Shown: piece by piece, positions 57,503-64,000 of the stretch
Layout of the letters: each line of letters opens with the position of its first letter
How positions within the stretch are numbered: the stretch's first letter is position 1
DNA from: Chitinophaga qingshengii
GTDB taxonomy: Bacteria; Bacteroidota; Bacteroidia; Chitinophagales; Chitinophagaceae
NCBI RefSeq assembly: GCF_014529935.1
Contig: NZ_JACVFC010000002.1
Coordinates: 496,001 to 560,000 of the forward strand
DNA length: 64,000 nt
Direction: 5' to 3'
The notes under the pieces: model-generated
What the model was told of the DNA's origin: nothing
What the model saw: only the letters and a program-made list of their open reading frames with translations
The model's database searches: none
Made by a program: the position numbers and the translations under genes

Positions 57503-59484
57503 GATAATACTGATTCAGATAGATGATGATGATACCCTTTCAATAAACTTAATTTCAGGGCCACCGCAGCAAATAATACGGAGAAATCGCCTTCCGGGCT
57601 ATATAACAGGTCTACAGACCATTTTCGGTTATGTCCGTCGTTCTTCAGCCAGTCATTGGTCCTGCCAGTCATCTCATAAAATGTATACATAAACGGACTA
57701 CTCTCCAACGGGATACTCATCACGGTACGGAGGTATTTGTTCAGCGGTAATGCATCAGTTTCGGGGTGACTGTACACATCATAAAAGTAGGCCTGATAGT
57801 CTGCGGCAAAATCCGCGATCTGCTGTAACCATTTACGGACAGGCAATGGCGGGTAATTTTCCGGCAATGGCAACGTACTCACCGGAAAGGTTTCCTGTAT
57901 AGGCTGATTAAAAAATATCCGTAACAAATCATTCAGCGCGGCTTTTACAAATGTATATTTCCGGGGATCTGTCAGTACATAATATACGTGCTCCACACAC
58001 ACTTCCGGCCGTTCAAAGGCACGGCATAAAAGTTTGTTATATCCCACCTGCATATACCGCTGTGGATCTGACAGATCGGCTATGATGCGGTAGGATAACT
58101 CATCCTGTTGTATCAGTCCAATCAACCAGTTACAGACCATGCTCACCGGCGACGTATTACCTTCCGGTATGGGAGGCATTCGTTCCCGGCGGACACCCTG
58201 CTGATAATAAAAATGGATACAGCGATACATGCTGTAACTAATTCCTTTTATTGGCATTTCCTGCAAACCTGGCAGCTGCAGGTGATGCGCCAGGCTCCAT
58301 CTGCCGGCCTGTGTCGCTTTTATCAGTACCGCCTGCAAGTCGCTCCGGTAGTCTTTTTGCCTCCAGGCATCCGTCTTGTTCAGATACGTTTCAAAGCTAT
58401 TGCTTTTAAATTCGCGGATCAGTGAGGCGATGTACCGGGCGTAAGGCAGCATCGCATCATCTCCGACGATACGCATATACGTTTCAAAAAACGCGATAGA
58501 CACGCCCTTGTGATTCACCTGTTTCTTCCCCACACCAAATACGTTAGGATATAACAGGCCCCATTCCTGGTTGTCTTCCAGCGCTTCCAGGAAACTTCTG
58601 TTAATAGCCTCCGTCCTGAGTATCTTTTCCAGCTCTCTTCTTATCTGTACTGCATTCAGTTGGTACAACCTACGGAGAAGGCTACACGGTACCCGGTCAA
58701 TCTGGCAACTGGCGCCGGTTCCGGAGTTGGAAAAGCTCCACAGATTAAGGTCAGCATAAATATCGGAGGCTTTTTCCTTTTCTTCCAACAGTTTTAATAT
58801 CTCTGCCATATAGTGCCCTTTGGAATACGATACATTGGGAACCTCTTCCGCAGTGGATATCTGCTCTATCCGGGCCGTCATCTCCTGGTAGTTCATGGCT
58901 ACGTAGGTACGTGCCAGTTGGAAGTCTGAGGAATCCATCAACAATATCCCTCCTCTGTACAACAGCGAAGAAAAAGGCAAAAACTGCAACAACGCAATAC
59001 ACACCGGATGTACTTTTACCATGTACTTCGCCTGTGGCAGCGCCTGGGCATCGGAACCCAGACTGCCAATCAACGGTATCCATACCCGGTTGACCGACAA
59101 ATCCCTGCCGGCTATTTCCTTCTCGCTCACGCCTATACGTTCCAGTGCGGCAAGGTATACTTCTTCAAAGGAGCGGTTAAACCGAAGTCCCGACAGTTCA
59201 CAAACCTGGCTGCCTTCGTATTCCACACTTCGTACAATTTCCCGGAACAGCGCGTCATATACCTCGCCATCATCCGGATAATATAAAGGCCCGTTAATGG
59301 TAAACAGCATGGAATAGTTCTTCAGCCGCCGGTTGACAGCAGGCAACTTTTTTTCTTCATACAGCCGCAGTAAAACAGCCGGGGTAATACCGGTAACATC
59401 CCGTAATTGCGCCATTGCTTCTACGGTCATCAACGACGCGTTGAGCAACGCATTCCCGGTATAGGAATGAAAAATCCCTTTCAT
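57499..59484 (-). CDS. cas8b1: CRISPR-associated protein Cas8b1 (Cst1-like large subunit)
   Basis: 661 residues. Large-subunit identity rests mainly on position between cas6 and cas7 and on the pattern of Cst1: GNALLNASLMTVEAMAQLRDVTGITPAVL near the start and YTGNALL-like first residues (FHSYTGNALLNA). Cys pairs typical of a zinc ribbon in some Cas8 proteins are not obvious. No HD nuclease motif was seen, so it does not replace Cas3. In Cascade this subunit recognises the PAM and recruits Cas3. Confidence 0.85.
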   Translation of the reverse strand: MKGIFHSYTGNALLNASLMTVEAMAQLRDVTGITPAVLLRLYEEKKLPAVNRRLKNYSMLFTINGPLYYPDDGEVYDALFREIVRSVEYEGSQVCELSGLRFNRSFEEVYLAALERIGVSEKEIAGRDLSVNRVWIPLIGSLGSDAQALPQAKYMVKVHPVCIALLQFLPFSSLLYRGGILLMDSSDFQLARTYVAMNYQEMTARIEQISTAEEVPNVSYSKGHYMAEILKLLEEKEKASDIYADLNLWSFSNSGTGASCQIDRVPCSLLRRLYQLNAVQIRRELEKILRTEAINRSFLEALEDNQEWGLLYPNVFGVGKKQVNHKGVSIAFFETYMRIVGDDAMLPYARYIASLIREFKSNSFETYLNKTDAWRQKDYRSDLQAVLIKATQAGRWSLAHHLQLPGLQEMPIKGISYSMYRCIHFYYQQGVRRERMPPIPEGNTSPVSMVCNWLIGLIQQDELSYRIIADLSDPQRYMQVGYNKLLCRAFERPEVCVEHVYYVLTDPRKYTFVKAALNDLLRIFFNQPIQETFPVSTLPLPENYPPLPVRKWLQQIADFAADYQAYFYDVYSHPETDALPLNKYLRTVMSIPLESSPFMYTFYEMTGRTNDWLKNDGHNRKWSVDLLYSPEGDFSVLFAAVALKLSLLKGYHHHLSESVLS

Positions 59485-59494
59485 GATGATGACA

Positions 59495-60295
59495 TTATAA
59501 AATGTGCAGGCTGCCCATGCCCGAACTGTTATAAACGCCGGCGCCGGCGTCTGCCAATAGTTTCAGGGCTCTTCCCGCACCTTTCACTTTCAGGCGGAAG
59601 TTAGTGTAACCGCGTATCTTGGTTTCCTGTGGAGTATCTGCTTTGATCGTTACCAGCCTGGATTTGGGAGGACGTTCCATCATCACCACTTCTACTGTCA
59701 CCGGGTCAAACACGGTGTCTGCCTGGTCTTCTCCATACATGGTGATAAATTTCTCCCGCCAGTTGTGCACCAGCTGTTTTACAAAATCAGGATGCTGTGG
59801 AGATAGAAAATCATAGTATCCCCGGTCGTTTTTAGTGCCGCATACCAGCGGGGAGAACGGCTGCAGCATTACTTCCCGGACTTCACCATCCGGAATGTCT
59901 TCCAGCGGCGTCATCACCGATTGTACTTCTGTAACGGTGAAAACCCCTTTACTGCGGCGATCCCCGATTTCGATCGTCTCATTCAGAAACAATCCCCGGA
60001 TAAAGCTTTCGGCAGCCTGTGGCAAATGAAAAGAGATGGTAAACACCCCCTCATCAGAAAGGAAACGAAAACGGTCTCCCTCTATACGAAAGGCCGTGCG
60101 GATCTCTGAAAACGAAAACAGTTTAAATACTTTGAGGGAGCCAGGCCTCACATATCCTTTGTCATGGAGGAAAGCTGCATATTCTTCATCAGCCTGGTGC
60201 AGGATTTTAAAAATTACTGCCGATAAGGCATAAGGGTAGTTGATCGGAATGACGGTTGCTGGTTGAGAAGCTCTTAATTTAATTCTGAAACGCAT
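59495..60295 (-). CDS. cas6: CRISPR endoribonuclease Cas6
   Basis: 266 residues. N-terminal RAMP start RFRIKLRASQPATVIPINYPYALSAVIFKILHQADEEYAAFLHDKGY, with His33 in the usual catalytic place. The C-terminal Gly-rich loop GAGVYNSSGMGSLHIL is intact, so RNA binding should be preserved. Cleaves pre-crRNA in repeats leaving the 8-base 5' handle. First gene of the four-gene operon, 10 bases before cas8. Confidence 0.93.
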   Translation of the reverse strand: MRFRIKLRASQPATVIPINYPYALSAVIFKILHQADEEYAAFLHDKGYVRPGSLKVFKLFSFSEIRTAFRIEGDRFRFLSDEGVFTISFHLPQAAESFIRGLFLNETIEIGDRRSKGVFTVTEVQSVMTPLEDIPDGEVREVMLQPFSPLVCGTKNDRGYYDFLSPQHPDFVKQLVHNWREKFITMYGEDQADTVFDPVTVEVVMMERPPKSRLVTIKADTPQETKIRGYTNFRLKVKGAGRALKLLADAGAGVYNSSGMGSLHIL

Positions 60296-60708
60296 GTTTA
60301 CAATGAATAAATGATGGCTGTTGCAGGCAACAGCGCGAAATCAGATTATCTTCCTGGTGCTTGTCACCGAACTAGTAACTGCCTTACCCCCGAATAAGTA
60401 CTATCGCCCCACTAAAAAAAAGTCCGCCACCCAACGAAAACACCCACACAACCCCCTGATTTTAACACCCACCACGGGCATATTTAACCAACTCAATCCA
60501 TGAAACCGCAGAATTGGCGCGGCGATTTAACCGCGCCGCCTTAATTTTAGGTGGTCCTGTTTTTGCCTGCCAACTATCCCGGCCTTATTCAACAGCCAAC
60601 GTGCGAAAAGATTGATCTGTGAAGACTATTTACCACCGGTACAGGTTATCAAAGCATAGGACACACGCGTCTATTCTCCGCTTTTTAAACACCTAAATAT
60701 TCAGTTTT
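60296..60708. other. 413-base intergenic region between divergent cas6 and terpene synthase genes
   Basis: No gene recognised. A hairpin GCTGTTGC/GCAACAGC lies at 60317-60334, just upstream of cas6, and a GC-rich hairpin GGCGCGG/CCGCGCC at 60516-60537 is followed by TTAATTTT and may terminate plus-strand read-through. No cas3, cas1, cas2 or cas4 fragment was found here. No perfect -7 box for cas6 was recognised. Confidence 0.5.
60516..60537. terminator. GC-rich hairpin with T-rich tail
   Basis: GGCGCGG (60516-60522) and CCGCGCC (60531-60537) with an 8-base loop, followed by GCCTTAATTTT on the plus strand. Plausible intrinsic terminator or leader structure ahead of the terpene synthase gene. 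Confidence 0.45.
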
Positions 60709-61692
60709 ATGGAAACAACAACACTTCCGGGCTTGTATTGCCCCTTCCCTGGCCAACTTAATCCGCTGGTAGAAAAAGCCGACCGTCACACCGCCGCCTG
60801 GGTCAGAAAATTTGGATTAGACAACAGTAATGGCCAATGGCAGCTATACCAGGAACAGAAATTCACCTGGATGGTGGCCCGTATGTTCCCCAATGCCGAC
60901 CTGTTCCGCCTCTCTATTGCGGCTGATTTTAACACCCTGCTGTTCGTTTGGGATGATGAGATAGACCGTATCACCCTCAACAATCCCGGTACCAGCTTTG
61001 AGGCGCTGGCCGGTAAAATGATCGGCATCCTGAAAGGCAAGTATGAGGCACTGCCGCACCAGGACCCGCCCCTGTTGCTGGCCATGCAGGACATCTGGCT
61101 GCGGATGATTCAAATAGGCCCGGCAGCATGGCAGCAACGGTTCACCACCAGCCTGCACGCCGCCTTTATGTCCAACAGCTGGCGTATGCAACATGTCACC
61201 GAAACCGGCGGCATCTCCCTGGAAGACTATATGCTGCACCGCCCCGGTATCGGCGGAGCCAATTTCTTCCTGGACCTGGCCGAAATCATGGAAACAGTGC
61301 ACCTCCCCGCCGACTGGTATGCGGACCCGCTCATCAAAGACCTGGGCCTGCTTTGCAGTCGTACTATCTGCTGGGCCAACGACCTGTTCTCCTATACCAA
61401 GGAACTGGAACAAGGGGACGAGCTGAACCTGGTCATGATGATTAAAAACAAAAGACAGCTGACACTGGAAAAAGCCGTCAATGAAGCCGCAGCTATCCAT
61501 GATGACGAGATCAGGCAGTTTCTGCATACCGCCGGGGTGCTGCTGTCGCTCAGTTCACCCGAAGACTACACCCTGCTGGACCGGTACATCCTCATGCTGG
61601 AACATATGATGGAAGGTAATATCTCCTGGAGCACCAGGGATACCAGCCGCTATGGGATAGCCGGTATTATGGATTATGCGGTGAATTTGTAA
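60709..61692 (+). CDS. Class I terpene synthase (bacterial sesquiterpene cyclase type)
   Basis: 327 residues. Metal-binding motif FVWDDEID (Asp82, Asp83, Asp86) and NSE triad NDLFSYTKE (Asn224, Ser228, Glu232), with Arg178 in HRPGIGGANFF and a C-terminal aromatic/Tyr (SRYG) region. It cyclises a prenyl diphosphate, probably farnesyl diphosphate, with Mg2+. No prenyltransferase or P450 gene lies beside it, so product and tailoring are unknown. Its 3' end overlaps the convergent kinase gene by 26 bases. Confidence 0.93.
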   Translation: METTTLPGLYCPFPGQLNPLVEKADRHTAAWVRKFGLDNSNGQWQLYQEQKFTWMVARMFPNADLFRLSIAADFNTLLFVWDDEIDRITLNNPGTSFEALAGKMIGILKGKYEALPHQDPPLLLAMQDIWLRMIQIGPAAWQQRFTTSLHAAFMSNSWRMQHVTETGGISLEDYMLHRPGIGGANFFLDLAEIMETVHLPADWYADPLIKDLGLLCSRTICWANDLFSYTKELEQGDELNLVMMIKNKRQLTLEKAVNEAAAIHDDEIRQFLHTAGVLLSLSSPEDYTLLDRYILMLEHMMEGNISWSTRDTSRYGIAGIMDYAVNL

Positions 61693-63439
61693 GGCGGAAT
61701 TCATATTTGATCATTAACTCATGGAGCGTTTTCAAATCGAGGGGTTTAGCCAGAAAATCATCGGCGCCGGCAGTCAACATTTCCGTAATAGCTGCTTCTT
61801 CCGTGTCGCCGGAAACTACCACCACAATGGCATCATGCGTTGCAGGGTTATCCTGCAGCGCTGCCAGCGTGGCTTTGCCGTCCATACCAGGCATATGGGA
61901 ATCGAGAAAAATAATATCCGGCTGTACCTCAACGGCCTTTTGTACCCCTTCTTCCCCATCAAAGGCAGCCGATACCTGGCATTCCATCCGTTCCAGGAAA
62001 CGGACCAGGATCATGTTGCTCATCTGGTTGTCGTCCACTACCAGGGCCTTTACGCCCGGGAAGGTATGTAGCGGGATAGTCCTGCTGACAGGCGTTGCCG
62101 GTTCCTTCACTTCTTCCACGGCTGTCAGCGGCAGGGTAACGGTAAACACCGACCCTTCTCCCGCTTTACTGGTAACCGTAATCCTGCCATTCATCAGTTC
62201 CACAAAACGCTGTACAATCGGCAATCCCAGCCCGGTACCACCAAAAGCATGTTGCTCCGATACATAAGGGGAGAAGATCGTGGATAAACGTTCCGGTGGA
62301 ATCCCTTCTCCGCTGTCTTTCACCTGCAACAGCCACTGTGGGCCATTGCGACTGATATGCACCGTTACCGTACTACCGGCATGAGTAAATTTGATCGCGT
62401 TAAACAAGAGGTTATTGAGTACCTGGGTGAGTTTGATTTTGTCGCCCTCCAGGCTGCCCGGCATCTGCGGATCTACCTCCAGCGCTATTTGCACATCCCG
62501 CACATTGGCGATATACTGGTAGATTTTAGTCGTTTCATCCGCCCACTCCCGCAGGTTAAAAACAGTTTTATCCAGCTGTGGCGCCACTCCTTCCTGTTGC
62601 CGGAGATGTTCCAGGTTATTGTTCAGTATCTGCAATACGTTTTGGGAAGCAGAGTACAGGTGTTCTACAGAGGACTTCAGGGCTGCCGGATATTGATCAC
62701 TTTGTTGCACCTGCATGAGCAGGTCCTGCGAAATCCCCATCACCGCATTAAACGGATTCCGCATCTCATGGGAGGTTTCCATTGCCTGGCGGCGCGTAGC
62801 TTTATCCGCCAGCTCCAGTTCAGCCGCTTTCTGCTGCAGCTGGGCATTTTTACGCCGCAGGGTACGCACATATAAAGCGAAGGTAAGCACATCCAGCACC
62901 AGGATAGCCGGGATCGTTACCCAACGGATCAGGAACTGCTCGTTGTGTGATAACTCCAACGGCTGAATGAAATAGTAATAGTAGTTGAGTTCGCACAATA
63001 CCAGGCATATCACGGAGATCGCTATACTCGCTTTTATCAGCAATGGTTTGCCATGAAATATCATCAGGGCAGCACCCAGCAGGAAAAAGAAAAGCAGGTA
63101 TACTTCCGTTACCATACCCAGCAGGGCGCTGAAGTACACGATGGAAATATTATGTACCAAAGCAGTCAGGATAGCTGCTGTATTATGCCACCGGAAATAA
63201 TTGAGCGAAAGCACCACCACAAACAGAAAAGCTTCTGTATAAGCGGGTACCAGTATCTCCAGATTGCCGGTAAGATAATAAATAACGGAACCAAAGATCA
63301 AACAAAGGGCAATCGACGCAAGACTGAGGGTGTTGATGATACTCACTCGTTTCTTCTCCTCTCCTTCCAGCCTGGCAGTCCCGGTACGTATAATTTCCCG
63401 CGCCAGCAGCACGGGGTGGAATAGTCTAAAATAGGCCAT
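61667..63439 (-). CDS. Hybrid histidine kinase with integral-membrane sensor and C-terminal receiver
   Basis: 590 residues. Residues ~35-190 form about six membrane helices (IINTLSLASIALCLIFGSVIYYL; AFLFVVVLSLNYF; LLFFFLLGAALMIFHG; PAILVLDVLTFALYV). A short coiled coil leads to HisKA with the phospho-acceptor His224 (METSHEMRNPFNAVMG). HATPase motifs: NNLLFNAIKFTH, VKDSGEGIPPE, GGTGLGLPIVQRF. A receiver domain (~455-580) has Asp in IIFLDSHMPGMDG and Lys in LAKPLDL. Because the receiver is the output, the target may be a separate HPt protein or regulator not in the window. Confidence 0.94.
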   Translation of the reverse strand: MAYFRLFHPVLLAREIIRTGTARLEGEEKKRVSIINTLSLASIALCLIFGSVIYYLTGNLEILVPAYTEAFLFVVVLSLNYFRWHNTAAILTALVHNISIVYFSALLGMVTEVYLLFFFLLGAALMIFHGKPLLIKASIAISVICLVLCELNYYYYFIQPLELSHNEQFLIRWVTIPAILVLDVLTFALYVRTLRRKNAQLQQKAAELELADKATRRQAMETSHEMRNPFNAVMGISQDLLMQVQQSDQYPAALKSSVEHLYSASQNVLQILNNNLEHLRQQEGVAPQLDKTVFNLREWADETTKIYQYIANVRDVQIALEVDPQMPGSLEGDKIKLTQVLNNLLFNAIKFTHAGSTVTVHISRNGPQWLLQVKDSGEGIPPERLSTIFSPYVSEQHAFGGTGLGLPIVQRFVELMNGRITVTSKAGEGSVFTVTLPLTAVEEVKEPATPVSRTIPLHTFPGVKALVVDDNQMSNMILVRFLERMECQVSAAFDGEEGVQKAVEVQPDIIFLDSHMPGMDGKATLAALQDNPATHDAIVVVVSGDTEEAAITEMLTAGADDFLAKPLDLKTLHELMIKYEFRLTNSPHNP

Positions 63440-63542
63440 TGGGATATTGGTTTGCTGAAATCACATGCTCCACGGTAAACATCACATCCTTGATTTATTC
63501 TATTACGAAATTAATCACAATTCACCGTATAAAGATAAAATG

Positions 63543-63550
63543 TATTTTTG
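63543..63550 (+). promoter_or_regulatory. -7 box of the small secreted protein gene
   Basis: TATTTTTG matches TAnnTTTG exactly, 20 bases before the ATG at 63571. No -33 TTG was seen. Confidence 0.5.
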
Positions 63551-63570
63551 CAATATATTTTTATCTTTCG

Positions 63571-63954
63571 ATGAATAAATTACTGATTTTTTCGCTGTTT
63601 TTAGCATTGGCTCCCCTGGCTGCAAAATGTCAAACCTACTTACCCATTACCAGCACCAATAAAACATTCCTGGCGACCGTTAAAGGCATCAGCTATACCT
63701 ATAAAAACGGTGTTGTTACCGTCAAAAATAACGGCCAGTACAATATCGGTGAATTGCGTATTTCAGCAACATCTACCGTTGACAAGGAACTGTACGGCGT
63801 GGCCCTGTTTGAAGACGGCCTGGATAAGGGACAAACGTTAACGACCACGGTATATTTCACCCGTGGCCTCAATAACGACCGTGAAATCCCCCTGAAACAA
63901 ATCGATCAGAAAAAACTGGAATTCTCCCTCGACAAGGCTACCAGGGCTCAATAA
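63571..63954 (+). CDS. Small secreted protein of unknown function
   Basis: 127 residues from the ATG at 63571 (signal MNKLLIFSLFLALAPLAAKCQ); a much longer in-frame start at 63439 would place 44 residues before the signal and lie upstream of the promoter. Mature part is beta-rich: SNKTFLATVKGISYTYKNGVVTVKNNGQYNIGELRISATSTVDKELYGVALFEDG, perhaps an immunoglobulin-like fold. No family recognised. The 3' end overlaps a possible convergent gene. Confidence 0.75.
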   Translation: MNKLLIFSLFLALAPLAAKCQTYLPITSTNKTFLATVKGISYTYKNGVVTVKNNGQYNIGELRISATSTVDKELYGVALFEDGLDKGQTLTTTVYFTRGLNNDREIPLKQIDQKKLEFSLDKATRAQ

Positions 63955-64000
63955 GCGATTGGGAAGCTTTGCCCCACTCATCCTGGTAATACAGCGTATT
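63938..64000 (-). CDS. Possible 3' end of a gene running off the window
   Basis: The minus strand is open from the window edge to a TAG at 63938, encoding NTLYYQDEWGKASQSLIEPW. Only 20 codons are visible, so identity is unknown and the gene may not be real. Confidence 0.3.
   Translation of the reverse strand, partial: NTLYYQDEWGKASQSLIEPW

Noticed and set aside
55214..60295. Interpretation as a Tn7-like I-B CAST transposon
   Set aside because: The nuclease-less cas set would fit, but no tnsA, tnsB, tnsC, tnsD or tniQ-like gene and no transposon ends were found around it in the window.
60321..60503. 60-codon open frame between cas6 and the terpene synthase gene
   Set aside because: No ribosome site, no recognisable domain, low-complexity composition; judged intergenic.

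Overview
The window looks like chromosomal DNA from a soil-type Bacteroidota of the Chitinophagaceae, most likely Chitinophaga or a close relative. This is inferred from gene families, not from a marker gene. Supporting signs are SusC/SusD and ECF sigma/FecR pairs, DUF4374/DUF4959/DUF4998/DUF4855 proteins, LytTR regulators, XusABC-like iron uptake, Bacteroidota-type -7 boxes (TAnnTTTG) and lipoprotein signals typical of the phylum. No rRNA or tRNA gene was seen.

Layout. 1-5.1 kb: the end of a LytTR response regulator, a CocE-type secreted hydrolase and two paralogous lipoproteins. 5.1-11.5 kb (minus): a polymorphic-toxin operon with a 1387-residue Rhs protein (PAAR-like N-terminus, GIY-YIG nuclease-like tip), two 311-residue leucine-rich-like candidate immunity paralogues and a 101-residue acidic protein. 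11.6-13.4 kb: a hexapeptide acetyltransferase and an SGNH hydrolase. 13.5-24.1 kb: ECF sigma, FecR, SusC (with STN domain), SusD and three accessory surface proteins, i.e. a signal-controlled uptake locus with no recognisable CAZyme. 24.1-26.7 kb: a membrane-tethered HTH-like protein divergent from a secreted LamG-like protein. 26.8-31.7 kb: a XusABC-like siderophore locus with a candidate Fur box. 32-33.7 kb: an oxidoreductase and a methyltransferase. 33.9-36.3 kb: a small sulfur-type module (TsdA-like dihaem cytochrome, DsrE-like protein, periplasmic binding protein). 36.5-37.5 kb: a 2OG-Fe(II) oxygenase and an Ada-like zinc domain. 37.5-44.3 kb: a TetR-TolC-HlyD-ABC-ABC-permease-permease export operon.

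44.5-47.5 kb is an AT-richer insertion: a TetX-like flavin monooxygenase, a hydrolase remnant and a divergent TetR regulator, bordered by two 72-bp direct copies of an IS256-type end, the right copy belonging to a deleted IS relic. 47.6-54.4 kb: an outer-membrane barrel, a large FAD/Fe-S dehydrogenase, an alpha/beta hydrolase and a methyltransferase. 54.4-55.1 kb: an XRE regulator with a membrane partner.

55.2-60.3 kb is a minimal type I-B CRISPR locus: cas6-cas8b1-cas7-cas5 with intact, tightly coupled reading frames, no cas3, cas1, cas2 or cas4, and a nine-unit array in which only two repeats are perfect. Conserved effector genes next to a decaying array, without nuclease or adaptation genes, make this the most interesting system here. 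The window ends with an orphan terpene synthase, a hybrid histidine kinase and a small secreted protein.
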